64,000 bases of DNA from Pelagerythrobacter marinus (GCF_009827515.1 NZ_WTYO01000003.1:124001-188000), one strand, 5' to 3'. Shown: positions 36,779-46,373, counted from the first letter of the stretch. A program made the numbers and translations. The notes: a model not told the origin generated them from the letters alone.

Positions 36779-37663
36779 TCAGGCGGCGGATGGCCGGTCG
36801 AGCGTCTGCACCGCACTGCCGTAAAGCCGGTGCCGTTCGCGCACGAAACTGGCCATGACCGGGTGGCCCATCGCGGCATATTCGCTCGGCGCCATGCCCA
36901 GGAAGCGGTGGCAGTCGCGCACGAAGTGCGACTGGTCGTAGTACCCGCGATCGATCGAACCGCTCCAGCCCGCCTGCGGGTCGAGCATGTAGTTGGCGAG
37001 GCTGCGCATGAAGCGTTGCCGCCGCAGCAGGAGCTTGGGCGGAAAGCCGAAGGCGCGCCGCGCCAGCCGCTCGAGCGTGCGGGTCGTCAGCCCGGCCCGC
37101 TCGGCCATGTCGGCGACATCGCCGACGTCCTCTTCCAGGAGCATCGCGTGGATCGCGGCAATGCGCGGGTCCTCGTCGCCGTGGCGGGACGCCTCGTGAC
37201 GGAAGAACTGCACCAGCCGCGCATATTCCGCCTCTTCCCGCCCGGGGTCCGCCGCGAGATCGTCGGCCAGCGGAACGAACGCGGCGAAAGGCGGGGCCTG
37301 GCGCCCGTCGAACACGCGGTTGGCCGCCCGGTGCGCCGGCTCGCCGACGAACGTCGCCCAGCCCAGCGGTAGCAGGCCGATGCCCCAGAGCCGCGTCGTC
37401 CCGACGGTGAAGTCCAGCGGCCCGCTGCTCGGCCCGGTGGCGACGAAATCGGCCCCGGCGACCCGGTCGCCCGCGACCGACCGGCTGACCGGGAAATCGC
37501 CGGCGAAGAACCGCAGGTTGGCCCATTCCGGCTGCAGCGCATCGGCCACGCGCGCGCCCTCGGGCACGACGATCTCGACGCGATAGAACGTCGTGAAGAA
37601 CCGTGCCAGGTCGGCCGGCGGTGCGTGGAACCGCACCGCAATCTCGCATTGCGCCGAAGCCAC
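36779..37663 (-). CDS. AraC-family transcriptional regulator
   Basis: 294 residues from GTG 37663 (start uncertain). The C-terminal third has the two-HTH AraC domain: EDVGDVADMAERAGLTTRTL (first HTH, about 180-200), LARRAFGFPPKLLLRRQRF, and GYYDQSHFVRDCHRFLGMAP (second HTH, about 245-264). The N-terminal part is a sensor-like domain without recognisable ligand residues, beginning with a cupin-like segment. It sits between rplT and pheS, in the usual rpmI-rplT-pheST neighbourhood, as an unusual insertion; target unknown. Confidence 0.85.
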   Translation of the reverse strand: MASAQCEIAVRFHAPPADLARFFTTFYRVEIVVPEGARVADALQPEWANLRFFAGDFPVSRSVAGDRVAGADFVATGPSSGPLDFTVGTTRLWGIGLLPLGWATFVGEPAHRAANRVFDGRQAPPFAAFVPLADDLAADPGREEAEYARLVQFFRHEASRHGDEDPRIAAIHAMLLEEDVGDVADMAERAGLTTRTLERLARRAFGFPPKLLLRRQRFMRSLANYMLDPQAGWSGSIDRGYYDQSHFVRDCHRFLGMAPSEYAAMGHPVMASFVRERHRLYGSAVQTLDRPSAA

Positions 37664-37770
37664 GACGAAAATGTCCCGTGTGATTTCCCCCGCGCGCGAG
37701 GATACCCCAGCCGGGCCGCCTTGGCAAAGGCGGATCGCGGGCGGAGGGCAGCGGACGCGGAGTGGACAGG

Positions 37771-37805
37771 AAAAGGGCGCGGAAAGCGTCGTGCTTCCCG
37801 CGCCC
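37771..37805 (-). terminator. Rho-independent terminator of rpmI-rplT
   Basis: On the minus strand GGGCGCGGGAAGC (37805-37793), loop ACGAC, then GCTTTCCGCGCCC (37787-37775) with one mismatch, running into TTTT (37774-37771). It lies 32 bases after the rplT stop and shows the ribosomal operon ends before the AraC gene. Confidence 0.82.
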
Positions 37806-37836
37806 CTTCAGGCCCTGTCGTGCAGGTTCGCGCGGC

Positions 37837-38196
37837 TCAGGCGGGCAGCGCCTTCTTGGCCTGCGCGATGATCGCCTTGAACGCGCCGCCTTCGTTCATC
37901 GCGAGGTCGGCCATGACCTTGCGATCCAGCTCGATGCCGGCGAGCTTGGCGCCGTGCATGAACTGCGAATAAGTCAGGCCCTCGGCGCGGACGGCGGCAT
38001 TGATGCGCTGGATCCACAGGGCGCGGAAATTCCGCTTCTTAACCTTGCGGTCGCGGTAGGCGTATTGCCCGGCCTTCTCGACCGCCTGGCGAGCGATACG
38101 GATCGTGTTCTTGCGGCGGCCGCGATAGCCCTTGGCCTGGTCGAGGATCCGCTTGTGCTTCTGGCGCGTGGTGACGCCGCGTTTGATGCGAGGCAT
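37837..38196 (-). CDS. rplT: 50S ribosomal protein L20
   Basis: 119 residues from ATG 38196, SD CAGGAG. Starts [18 protein letters not shown], then [20 protein letters not shown] and [20 protein letters not shown], the conserved rRNA-binding stretches of L20. Second gene of rpmI-rplT, 29 bases after rpmI. infC, often upstream, is not adjacent here. Confidence 0.98.
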   Translation of the reverse strand: MPRIKRGVTTRQKHKRILDQAKGYRGRRKNTIRIARQAVEKAGQYAYRDRKVKKRNFRALWIQRINAAVRAEGLTYSQFMHGAKLAGIELDRKVMADLAMNEGGAFKAIIAQAKKALPA

Positions 38197-38225
38197 GTGC
38201 TAGTACTCCTGAAAGTCGAACGGGC

Positions 38226-38429
38226 TCAGTCGAGGCCGTAGGGCGCCCACTTCTTCACCGTCTTGGTGTCCGCTTCGGACAGGACGGTGGTGCCGCGGTT
38301 CTGGCGGATGTACTTGGCATTGTGGCTGATCAGGCGGTGGCGCTTGCCCGCGACACCATGCTTGACCTTGCCGGTGGCGGTGAGCTTGAAGCGCTTCTTC
38401 ACGCCGCTCTTGGTCTTCAGCTTGGGCAT
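38226..38429 (-). CDS. rpmI: 50S ribosomal protein L35
   Basis: 67 residues from ATG 38429; the longer frame to 38453 is rejected because SD AGGAGACG stands just before 38429. [20 protein letters not shown] followed by [11 protein letters not shown] is the L35 signature, very basic throughout. Normal length. Upstream is the sulfatase-like gene and not infC, so the promoter must lie in the 164-base gap. Confidence 0.98.
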   Translation of the reverse strand: MPKLKTKSGVKKRFKLTATGKVKHGVAGKRHRLISHNAKYIRQNRGTTVLSEADTKTVKKWAPYGLD

Positions 38430-38593
38430 TTTCGTCTCCTGTTTCAGAAACACGTCCAGCCAGCCCTGGCAGCCCTTTCGGCCAGACCGGCAGATATCTG
38501 CGTGTCGGTGAAGCGCGCGCCATTAGTGGCAATCGCGCCGGAAGGCAAGCGATTCGCGGGGGGAGGGGGGGGGCGGCAGAGCCGCGCGCGCTC

Positions 38594-40612
38594 TCAGTCC
38601 GCGGCCTGCGCGCGATGGCTGCGCCAGCGTTCCGATCCCCAGCGCGCGATCAGCGCATCGACGCGGGCCCGCGCGGCCGGGCGCAGGCTTTCGTGCGGGG
38701 CGCATTCCCCCCGTTCGACGAGGCACGCCTCGCCGGTGTCGAGCCGCAGGCTGGTCAGTTCATCGCCTTCGCCGGCCAGCCCGATCGCGGTCGGCGCCGA
38801 CAGCGGCCCGATGTGGAGGAAAGGCGCGGCCACCGGCGCCGGCGGCGCCTCGCCGCGGATCGCCGCGGCCAGGATCGCGCGATAGTCCGCCAAGCCGATC
38901 GGGCCGCGCGGCAGAACGCCCGGCCGGTTGGCGACCGCGACCGTGCCGAACTGGCGGTGGTTGATCACGTGGCCGTGGCCGAGGAATCCATCCTCGAACA
39001 GGTCTTCCCCGTGGTCGCCGGTCACGATCAGGATCGTGTCCTCCCACGCCCCCTTCGCCTTCAGCCGCGCGATCACTTCGCCCAGCCACGCGTCGGCATG
39101 GGCGACCGCGTTCCAGTACGTCGCCTGGACATCGGCCGCCCGGTCGGCGCCGATGGCACCGCGCGCGATCGGTTCTTCGACCAGGCGCGGAGCCACGTCA
39201 CCGTGGTGATAGGGGAAATGCGCGGTCTGGAAATTGAAATAGACGAAATGCGGCGCGGCGTCCCAGTCCTGCGCCCCCAGGGTCCGGTCGAACGCCGCGA
39301 GCAGGTGGCTTTCGTCGACCAGCAGGCTGCCCTTGGCCGCGAAATCGAACGCGCGCTTTTCCCGCAGATCCTCGGCATCGACATAGACATCGGTGGCCTC
39401 GCGCATGCCGACCGTTTCGGAGATGTCGCCGAAATCCTCCGGCTGGCCGGAGAACACGCCGATGCGATAGCCGCTGGCCTTGAGGTCGCGGAACAGCGAC
39501 GGCGCGCCGGGCGGCGGCACGAGCTGCCCGGTGAACAGCGATTTCAGGCTCTCGGTGGTGAAGCCGACGTGGCTGTATGCGGGCTGTGCCACGCTGCCGG
39601 CGGCGGCCAGCGCCTCGAGGTTGGGCGCAGCGGGCTTGCCGTCGACCCGCTTGCCCAGCACGTCGCCGCGCATCGATTCCATGACGACGACGACGACATG
39701 GGGCCGGTCCCCGACGAACGCTTGCGGACCGAACGGCGCGGCGAGGGGGACGAGCGCGAGGTCGCCGCCGTAGCCGTCCTCGTCGATCCCGTTGCCCGGA
39801 ATGTCGAGCGCGAGCGGATGGCGCGCGGCATCGAAAGGCGCCCCGTCGCGCTGGACCGCGAACAGGCCGTAGCCGTCGCCGTCGAAATCGGTCGCCCGGT
39901 CGAGCGCGGCGGCCAGGCCCGACCAGGCGAGCGTGCGCCCGAGCCCGAAAGCCGCGTCGGACCGGATCGCGAAGATGGCCTGCGCGGCCACCAGGAAGGC
40001 GCAGGCGAGCGCGACCAGCGTGACCGCGCGCGGCCGCTGCGGCGGCGCCATGCCGGCCGGCAGGGCCCGCAGGGCGATGCGCCAGACGATCCACGCCGCC
40101 AGGCCCAGCGCGGCCAGCCCGGCCAGCGCGATCCCGATCTCGCTCGCCGCGAACAGCAGGGCGTCGGCCAGGCTGCCCCCGCCGAGCTTGCTGAGGAGGG
40201 AGAAGTTCACCGTGTCGCTGAAATAGGAATGAAGCTGGTACTGCGCCGCGAGCAGGAGGCAGAACCCCGCGCCGTTGACGAGCGCGAAGGCATAGGCCGC
40301 CGCCCAGCCCGGCCGCCCGCGCGCGAGGCGCAGCGCGAGGAGCCAGCCGGCCATGGCCACGAGCGCCTGGGCGAGCGCGTAGCCGACGGCGAACTGGAAC
40401 AGCTCGGCCGCGGTATCGACCGCGCGCGATTGCCCGAAACCGCCGCTGAACAGGCCATACTTGCGATCGGCCAGCGCCAGCTCGATCGCCGAAACCACCA
40501 CCATGACCGCGAGCGGCATCCAGGCGAGCAGGCGCACGGGCAGCCCGCGCATTCCCGCGCGCGCAAGCGTGCCATCGATCCCGTGCCGTTCCGCCGCCGT
40601 TGCCATCGCCAT
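38594..40612 (-). CDS. Membrane-bound sulfatase/LTA-synthase-like phosphotransferase
   Basis: 672 residues. About six N-terminal membrane segments (residues 25-210) are followed by a periplasmic alkaline-phosphatase-fold domain: metal-binding VVVVVMESMRGDVLGKR (about 310-326), a nucleophile-type Thr in HVGFTTESLKSLFTG (about 355-369), TGDHGEDLFEDGF and GHGHVINHRQFG near 560-585. Between them are two Asp-rich loops (DFDGDGYG and GNGIDEDGYGG) that look like calcium-binding repeats. It may add phosphoglycerol or phosphoethanolamine to envelope glycans or hydrolyse sulfate esters; the substrate is unknown. Single gene. Confidence 0.82.
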   Translation of the reverse strand: MAMATAAERHGIDGTLARAGMRGLPVRLLAWMPLAVMVVVSAIELALADRKYGLFSGGFGQSRAVDTAAELFQFAVGYALAQALVAMAGWLLALRLARGRPGWAAAYAFALVNGAGFCLLLAAQYQLHSYFSDTVNFSLLSKLGGGSLADALLFAASEIGIALAGLAALGLAAWIVWRIALRALPAGMAPPQRPRAVTLVALACAFLVAAQAIFAIRSDAAFGLGRTLAWSGLAAALDRATDFDGDGYGLFAVQRDGAPFDAARHPLALDIPGNGIDEDGYGGDLALVPLAAPFGPQAFVGDRPHVVVVVMESMRGDVLGKRVDGKPAAPNLEALAAAGSVAQPAYSHVGFTTESLKSLFTGQLVPPPGAPSLFRDLKASGYRIGVFSGQPEDFGDISETVGMREATDVYVDAEDLREKRAFDFAAKGSLLVDESHLLAAFDRTLGAQDWDAAPHFVYFNFQTAHFPYHHGDVAPRLVEEPIARGAIGADRAADVQATYWNAVAHADAWLGEVIARLKAKGAWEDTILIVTGDHGEDLFEDGFLGHGHVINHRQFGTVAVANRPGVLPRGPIGLADYRAILAAAIRGEAPPAPVAAPFLHIGPLSAPTAIGLAGEGDELTSLRLDTGEACLVERGECAPHESLRPAARARVDALIARWGSERWRSHRAQAAD

Positions 40613-40661
40613 CCCGCCCTCCGGACTGGCAGCGACCTAGCGCGGCAGGGTTAGCATTGTG

Positions 40662-41450
40662 CTAACCGTGATCGTGCCCGGCCATGGCCTCGATCACGTC
40701 TTCGAGCCGGGCGGGATCGCCCAGCGCGATCACCTCGCCCCCCGAATCGGCGTTGAGCGGTTCGCCCTGCCAGTCGCACATCGTGCCCCCGGCCCCCTCG
40801 ACCACCGGGATGAGCGCGGCGAAATCGTGGAGCTTGAGGCCGGCCTCGCACACGATGTCCATGTGCCCGGATGCGACCAGGCCGTAACTGTAGCAATCGC
40901 CGCCATAGACGATCTTGCGCTCGGCCACCTTGCCCGCCAGGCCCATGAAGCCATCGACCTGCTCGCCGGAGAAGCAATGCGGGCTGGTCGTTCCCAGCAC
41001 GGCATTGGACAGGTCCGGGCAGGGCGCGGTGCGCGCGGGCTGCCCGTTGAAGGTCGTCCCCGCGCCGACCAGCGCCGCCCAGCGTTCGCGCAGGATCGGC
41101 TGGTCGATCAGGCCGATGACCGGCCAGCCGCCTTCCATCAGCGCGATCAGCGTGCCGAAGATCGGCCGCCCGGCGATGAAGCTGGTCGTGCCGTCGATCG
41201 GGTCGAGCGCCCACTGGCGCCCCGCGCCGGGGTTCCGGTTGCCGTATTCTTCCCCGATGATCCCGTCGTCGGGCCGCTCGCTTTCGATGATCGCGCGCAT
41301 GGCCGCCTCGGCCGCGCGATCGGCCTCGGTCACGAACGTCGCATCGGACTTGCGCTCTTCCGCCCAGTCGCCGCGGAACAGCGGGCGGATCGCCTCGCCG
41401 GCAGCGTCCGCCAGCCGGTTGGCAAGGGCAAGGTCGGCAGCACTCGGCAT
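40662..41450 (-). CDS. Inositol-monophosphatase-fold phosphatase, likely histidinol-phosphatase
   Basis: 262 residues. Lithium-sensitive phosphatase motifs: GIIGEEYGNRNP (metal Glu, about 65), WALDPIDGTTSFIAGRPIFG (about 80-99) and LKLHDFAALIPVVEGAGG (third metal Asp, about 205-222). The sequence GGDCYSYGLVASGHMDIVCE resembles alphaproteobacterial HisN-type histidinol-phosphatases more than inositol monophosphatases, so histidine synthesis is the more likely pathway; this is inference. It starts 9 bases after prs, which makes PRPP, the precursor of histidine. Confidence 0.82.
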   Translation of the reverse strand: MPSAADLALANRLADAAGEAIRPLFRGDWAEERKSDATFVTEADRAAEAAMRAIIESERPDDGIIGEEYGNRNPGAGRQWALDPIDGTTSFIAGRPIFGTLIALMEGGWPVIGLIDQPILRERWAALVGAGTTFNGQPARTAPCPDLSNAVLGTTSPHCFSGEQVDGFMGLAGKVAERKIVYGGDCYSYGLVASGHMDIVCEAGLKLHDFAALIPVVEGAGGTMCDWQGEPLNADSGGEVIALGDPARLEDVIEAMAGHDHG

Positions 41451-41459
41451 CGCGGCCGC

Positions 41460-42395
41460 TCAGTCGAACAGGCTGGAGACGGAGCTTTCGTCGGCGATCC
41501 GGCGCACCGCTTCGCCGATCAGCGGCGCGATGGTGAGGATGCGGATCTTCTCGCTGTCCTGCGCGGCATCGGTCGGGCGGATGCTGTCGGTGATGACCAG
41601 TTCGGTCAGCATCGAACCGTCAACCCGCGCGACCGCGCCGCCCGACAGCACGCCGTGGGTGATATAGGCCGCGACCGAGCTGGCGCCCTGGTCCAGCAGC
41701 GCCTGCGCCGCGTTGCACAGCGTCCCGCCCGAATCGACGATGTCGTCGATCAGGATGCAGTGCCGCCCCTTGACCTGGCCGATGATGTTCATGACCTCGC
41801 TCTCGCCCGGGCGATCGCGGCGCTTGTCGACGATCGCCAGCGGCGCGTTGTCGAGCCGCTTGGCGAGCGCGCGGGCGCGCACGACGCCGCCCACGTCGGG
41901 GGAAACGACCATCAGGTCCCGGTCGCCGTAGCGGGCCTGGATATCGGCCGCCATCACCGGCGCCGCATAGAGGTTGTCGGTGGGGATATCGAAGAAGCCC
42001 TGGATCTGCCCGGCGTGGAGATCGACCGCGAGCACGCGGTCCGCCCCGGCCTGGGTGATCAGGTTGGCCACCAGCTTGGCCGAGATCGGCGTGCGCGGCC
42101 CCGGCTTCCGGTCCTGCCGGGCATAGCCGAAATAGGGCACGACGGCGGTGATCCGCTTGGCCGATGCGCGCTTGAGCGCGTCGATGCAGATCAGCAGTTC
42201 CATCAGGTTGTCGTTGGCCGGGAAGCTGGTCGGCTGGATCAGGAAAACGTCTTCGCCGCGCACGTTCTCGTGGATTTCGACGAAGACTTCCTCGTCGGCG
42301 AATCGGCGCACGCTGGCATCGGTCAGCGGCAGTTCGAGATAGGCCGCGATCGCGCGTGCGAGCGGCAGGTTCGAATTGCCGGACATGATCTTCAT
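41460..42395 (-). CDS. prs: Ribose-phosphate pyrophosphokinase
   Basis: 311 residues. Makes PRPP from ribose 5-phosphate and ATP for nucleotide, histidine and tryptophan synthesis. Class I features: [40 protein letters not shown] (ATP-binding loop), [20 protein letters not shown] (metal-binding), and the PRPP loop [14 protein letters not shown] near 215-228. Full length. Operon with the HisN-like gene. Confidence 0.97.
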   Translation of the reverse strand: MKIMSGNSNLPLARAIAAYLELPLTDASVRRFADEEVFVEIHENVRGEDVFLIQPTSFPANDNLMELLICIDALKRASAKRITAVVPYFGYARQDRKPGPRTPISAKLVANLITQAGADRVLAVDLHAGQIQGFFDIPTDNLYAAPVMAADIQARYGDRDLMVVSPDVGGVVRARALAKRLDNAPLAIVDKRRDRPGESEVMNIIGQVKGRHCILIDDIVDSGGTLCNAAQALLDQGASSVAAYITHGVLSGGAVARVDGSMLTELVITDSIRPTDAAQDSEKIRILTIAPLIGEAVRRIADESSVSSLFD

Positions 42396-42528
42396 GGAAA
42401 GGGGTGCCCTTCGGTTGCTGAGGCGGGAATCGGCTCCGCCCCGCTTAGCCCGGCGTCACGCGATTGCAACAGGCGGGGCCCGGCAGGCGGGCACCGGCGG
42501 GCAGAAATCCCCGGGCAGGCCGGGCAGG

Positions 42529-43512
42529 TCAGCCCAGGCGATGTTCGCCCCGGATCCAGCGCACCGTGCCGCTGCTGGCGCGCATGACCACGCTTTCGGT
42601 CGTCATCGTGCCGCCGCGCAGCCGCTTGACCCCGTCGAGCAGCGAACCCGAGGTGACGCCGGTCGCGGCGAAGATGCAGTCGCCCCTCGCCAGGTCTTCC
42701 AGCTTGTAGATCCGGTCGAGATCCTCGATCCCCCACTTGCGCGCGCGCGCCTTCTCGTCCTCGTTGCGGAAGACCAGGCGGCCGTTGAACTGCCCCCCGA
42801 CGCAACGCAGCGCGGCGGCGGCGAGGACGCCTTCGGGCGCGCCGCCCTGCCCCATGTACATGTCGATCGTGGTTTCCGGATCGGTCGTCGCGATCACCCC
42901 GGCCACGTCGCCGTCGCCGATCAGGACCACGCCGCAGCCGAGCGAGCGAAGCTCCGCGATCAGGTCCGCGTGGCGCGGCCGGTCGAGCACGCAGACGATG
43001 ATGTCGCCCGGCTCGACACCCTTCGCCTCGGCCACCGCGCGCACGTTGTCGCTCGGGCTGCGGGCGAGGTCGATGATCCCCTCGGGATAGCCGGGGCCGA
43101 CCGCCAGCTTGTCCATGTAGGTATCGGGCGCGTTGAGCAGGCACCCTTCCTCCGCCGCGGCGAGAACGGCCAGCGCGTTGGGGCCGGCCTTGGCGGTAAT
43201 GGTCGTCCCCTCGAGCGGGTCGAGCGCGATATCGATTCGCGGGCCCTTGCCCGGCGCGCCGCCGACTTTCTCGCCGATGTAGAGCATCGGCGCCTCGTCG
43301 CGCTCCCCCTCGCCGATCACGACCGTGCCGTCGATATAGAGCTGGTCGAAGGCCTTGCGCATGGCCTCCACCGCGGCCGCATCGGCGGCCTTCTCGTCGC
43401 CGCGGCCGATCAGCTTGCTGGCCGCGACGGCGGCTGCCTCGGTCACGCGGACCAGTTCGAGCACGAGGACGCGATCGAGCTGCGAGCCGGTGGCAGGATT
43501 TTCGGTGTTCAT
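42529..43512 (-). CDS. glpX: Fructose-1,6-bisphosphatase class II
   Basis: 327 residues from ATG 43512. Hydrolyses fructose 1,6-bisphosphate in gluconeogenesis. GlpX features: VIGEGERDEAPMLYIGEKVG (about 67-86), IDIALDPLEGTTITAKAGPN (metal ligands, about 94-113), ETTIDMYMGQGGAPEGVLAA (about 215-234), then CIFAATGVTSGSLLDGV. In related genomes glpX often follows hom in an operon with recJ; here a secreted-protein gene on the other strand separates it from hom, and recJ is absent. Confidence 0.96.
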   Translation of the reverse strand: MNTENPATGSQLDRVLVLELVRVTEAAAVAASKLIGRGDEKAADAAAVEAMRKAFDQLYIDGTVVIGEGERDEAPMLYIGEKVGGAPGKGPRIDIALDPLEGTTITAKAGPNALAVLAAAEEGCLLNAPDTYMDKLAVGPGYPEGIIDLARSPSDNVRAVAEAKGVEPGDIIVCVLDRPRHADLIAELRSLGCGVVLIGDGDVAGVIATTDPETTIDMYMGQGGAPEGVLAAAALRCVGGQFNGRLVFRNEDEKARARKWGIEDLDRIYKLEDLARGDCIFAATGVTSGSLLDGVKRLRGGTMTTESVVMRASSGTVRWIRGEHRLG

Positions 43513-43568
43513 GCTGGATTCAGTCCCCCGGGAGTGCTTGGCAGGGCGCTTAGCCAGCGGGAGCGGGA

Positions 43569-44105
43569 ATGTCGAGAATACAGCTGTCTTTCGCGCTGGC
43601 CCTCGTCGCGGGGGCGGCACCGCTGGCCGCCCAGGAGGCGGAGCCCGACCAGCTCGACGAGGCGTTCGAGGCGGTCCGCGAGATTTACGGGCCGCCGCCG
43701 CCTTCGCCCCCGCAGCCCGATTGCGAGCAGCCCGAAGGCAACGAGATCGTCGTCTGCGCGCGGCTGGAGGAACAGTCGCAGTTCCGCATCCGGTCGGACG
43801 AGGAGGCCGAGGACGAATATGCCGCGGCGACGATGAACAAGGGCAACCCGCCCGCGCCCGACGTCTCCGGGCCGGGTATCTTCCAGGGGCCGGCAACGGT
43901 CTCCGGGCTCTGCGTGATCCCGCCCTGCCCGCCGCCGCCGGCGCACATGGTCGATTTCGACGAACTGCCCGAGGCCCCGCCCGGCTCCGATGCCGATCGC
44001 GCCGCGCGCGGGCTGGCACCGCGCGGTTACGACGGGGAATTCACGCCCGCGCCGCCGGGGGAAGCCGAAACCGCCGGCGACGCGCCGCCGGCGAGGCCGG
44101 ACTGA
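43569..44105 (+). CDS. Secreted Pro-rich hypothetical protein
   Basis: 178 residues. Signal peptide MSRIQLSFALALVAGAAPLAAQ with cleavage after LAAQ. The mature part has a Pro-rich stretch (YGPPPPSPPQPDCEQPEG), then GNEIVVCARLEEQSQFRI, a segment common in small secreted proteins of sphingomonads whose function is unknown to me, then CVIPPCPPPPAHMVDF. It is highly acidic and probably disordered. Divergent from glpX and convergent with hom (4-base gap), so it is a separate unit inserted between them. Confidence 0.72.
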   Translation: MSRIQLSFALALVAGAAPLAAQEAEPDQLDEAFEAVREIYGPPPPSPPQPDCEQPEGNEIVVCARLEEQSQFRIRSDEEAEDEYAAATMNKGNPPAPDVSGPGIFQGPATVSGLCVIPPCPPPPAHMVDFDELPEAPPGSDADRAARGLAPRGYDGEFTPAPPGEAETAGDAPPARPD

Positions 44106-44109
44106 CCGC

Positions 44110-45420
44110 TCAGCCTTCGAGGATCTGCATCGACAGCGGCGGGGCGGTCAGGCTGTCCGAACCGCGCAGGAGCTCGAGCGCGCGCTCGACATTGCGCTGC
44201 GGCCCCTCGTGCGCGACCATCGCGACCAGGACTTCGCCGCCTTCTTCCTGCCGCCCCTGCTGGATCAGGCTCTCGATCGAAACGCCCGCATCGCGCATCG
44301 CGGCGGTCATCTCGGCGAGGACGCCCGGCCGGTCGGCGACGGTAAAGCGCAAGTAGGTCCGCCCCGTGCGGTGCCCGGCCTCGGCCCTGGCCATCGGCGT
44401 CATCTGGGCCGAGGGGATCGAGAACGGCGCCCCGATCTCGCCGCGCGCGATGTCGATCAGGTCGGCCACGACCGCGCTCGCGGTGGGCCCGGCCCCGGCG
44501 CCGGCGCCCTGGAACAGCAGGCGGCCGGAAAAATTGCCTTCCGCCACGACCGCGTTGGTCGGGCCGGTCACGTGGGCCAGCGGGTGGCCCTTGGGCACGA
44601 GGCACGGCTTCACCCGCTGCAACAGGGCCGGTGCGCCGTCTTCGCCGCCCTCCAGGTCGGCCATCCCGATCAGCCGCACGACGTAACCGAGCGTGTCGGC
44701 GCGGGCGATGTCCTCCGCCCGGATCGCGGCGATCCCCTCGCAGGAGACGCCGGCGAAGTCGACCCGTGCGCCGAAGCCGATGGCGGCCAGGATCGCCAGC
44801 TTGTGCGCGGCGTCGGTCCCCTCGATGTCGAAGGCCGGATCGGCCTCGGCATAGCCCTGGCGCTGCGCCTCGGCGAGGGTTTCGCCGAAGTCCGCCCCGC
44901 TCGCTTCCATCGTCGAGAGGATGTAGTTCGAGGTGCCGTTGAGAATGCCGTAGATGCGCTCGATCGCGTTGGCCGCCGCGCCTTCGCGCAGCGCCTTCAC
45001 GACCGGGATACCGCCGGCCACAGCGGCTTCGAACTTCAGCGCGAGCCCGGCATTCTCCGCCGTCTCGGCAAGGGCCTGGCCGTGATGGGCAATCATCGCC
45101 TTGTTGGCCGTCACCAGCGCCTTGCCCGCCCCCAGCGCGCCGCGCGCCAGGGTGAGCGCGGGGCCGTCCGCACCGCCGACGAGTTCGACCACGACATCGA
45201 CGTCGTCGCGCGCGGCCATTTCGGTCATGTCGTCGTGCCAGTCGAACCGCGCCAGGTCGACGCCGCGATCCTTGTCGCGGTCGCGCGCGCTGACGGCGAC
45301 GACCTGCAGTTCGCGCCCGGCGCGGGCGCGCAGCAGGGCGGCGTTGGTATCGAGCAGGCGGATGACGCCCGCCCCGACGGTGCCGAGCCCGGCGAGGGCG
45401 ATTCGCAGCGGCTCAGCCAT
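44110..45420 (-). CDS. hom: Homoserine dehydrogenase
   Basis: 436 residues. Reduces aspartate semialdehyde to homoserine for threonine and methionine. NAD(P) motif ALAGLGTVGAGVIRLLD at residues 8-24; catalytic/substrate region EAAVAGGIPVVKALREGAAA and GILNGTSNYILSTMEASGAD around 145-180; DPAFDIEGTDAAHKLAILA near 203. The C-terminus has an ACT regulatory domain (LRFTVADRPGVLAEMTAAMR, about 350-369), so allosteric feedback by threonine is expected. Confidence 0.96.
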   Translation of the reverse strand: MAEPLRIALAGLGTVGAGVIRLLDTNAALLRARAGRELQVVAVSARDRDKDRGVDLARFDWHDDMTEMAARDDVDVVVELVGGADGPALTLARGALGAGKALVTANKAMIAHHGQALAETAENAGLALKFEAAVAGGIPVVKALREGAAANAIERIYGILNGTSNYILSTMEASGADFGETLAEAQRQGYAEADPAFDIEGTDAAHKLAILAAIGFGARVDFAGVSCEGIAAIRAEDIARADTLGYVVRLIGMADLEGGEDGAPALLQRVKPCLVPKGHPLAHVTGPTNAVVAEGNFSGRLLFQGAGAGAGPTASAVVADLIDIARGEIGAPFSIPSAQMTPMARAEAGHRTGRTYLRFTVADRPGVLAEMTAAMRDAGVSIESLIQQGRQEEGGEVLVAMVAHEGPQRNVERALELLRGSDSLTAPPLSMQILEG

Positions 45421-45509
45421 CGGAGCGGGGGGTGCGTTTGGCAGGTTTCATGCCCGCGCCCCTAGCCCGCCGCGGCGCCGCTTGGGAGCCAGATTCGCTT
45501 GGGGCGGCG

Positions 45510-46373
45510 CTAGTTGCGGTTGCGGGGGCAGGCGCCAATGCTCTGCCGGACGAAGGCGAAATCTTCCGCCGCCTGCGCGCGCGATCGCGCGTCCTGCGCG
45601 ATGTTCGCCTCGGCCGGCAGCTCGCGCGGGAGGAAGCAGGCGATGCGATACCAGGCGAGCGTGTCGCGCGCCGGCGGGCGGGCGGCCTGGTCGACGATCT
45701 CGGTCCAGGAAACGCCCCACACCGGCGCCATGTTGGGGCGGCGCACGACGGTGATCGAGACCGGCCCCTGGCCATTGGTGTTGAGGAACATCTGCGTTTC
45801 CGATTCGCCGGCGAGGTTGCCCGGCATCGACAGGACATCGCGCACCCCGGTGACCGAGGGCGGGGCGTCGGGCGCCGAGAGCTCGGCCAGGATCGGGCGC
45901 AGGCGGGCCTCGAGCGGCTCGCTCCACAGCAGCTGCGCGCCGGGGGCGACCAGCTGGATCTCGCCCGGGCGGCCCCCGGGGCGGGCGAAGAGGATCACCT
46001 CCTCCCGCTTCAGCCGGGGCGGATCGCCGTCTTCATCGAGCGGGACATCGACGAGGTAGCGGATCGATTCGCCGATCGGCGCATTGCCCGCGATCAGCGC
46101 GGTCGTGCGCGCCTCGACATAGAGGCGCCCGTAGCCCGGCCGCACGTTCGGCGCGCGTTCCGGCTTGAGGAGTGCCTGGCGGCGGACCTCGGCGCGGATC
46201 ACCAGGTCGGCCGGGTCGGCCAGGTCGGCGAGGTCGGCGTAAGTCGGCCCGCCGCCTTTAGCGGGAACCGCGGCCGGCTGCGCCGCGGCGCCTGCCGGGG
46301 CAAGCGCGCCGGCAAGGGCAAGCCCGGCTGCCAGCCCGAGGGTGAACGTCTTCGGGGATCGGGTATGGGTCAT
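45510..46373 (-). CDS. Secreted protein of unknown function
   Basis: 287 residues from ATG 46373, chosen over 46403 because the signal peptide (MTHTRSPKTFTLGLAAGLAL then AGALAPAGAAAQ) begins there. The mature part has repeated acidic stretches (YADLADLADPADLVIRAEV), a beta-rich middle (RLYVEARTTALIAGNAPIGE) and a C-terminus with WYRIACFLPRELPAEANIAQ and a late Cys. Family not recognised, though sphingomonads carry similar secreted proteins. Divergent from tonB across 336 bases. Confidence 0.7.
   Translation of the reverse strand: MTHTRSPKTFTLGLAAGLALAGALAPAGAAAQPAAVPAKGGGPTYADLADLADPADLVIRAEVRRQALLKPERAPNVRPGYGRLYVEARTTALIAGNAPIGESIRYLVDVPLDEDGDPPRLKREEVILFARPGGRPGEIQLVAPGAQLLWSEPLEARLRPILAELSAPDAPPSVTGVRDVLSMPGNLAGESETQMFLNTNGQGPVSITVVRRPNMAPVWGVSWTEIVDQAARPPARDTLAWYRIACFLPRELPAEANIAQDARSRAQAAEDFAFVRQSIGACPRNRN

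Noticed and set aside
37087-37641. 184-codon minus-strand frame within the AraC gene
   Set aside because: It is a different frame of the same strand, Arg/Ser-rich, and lacks the HTH seen in the real frame.
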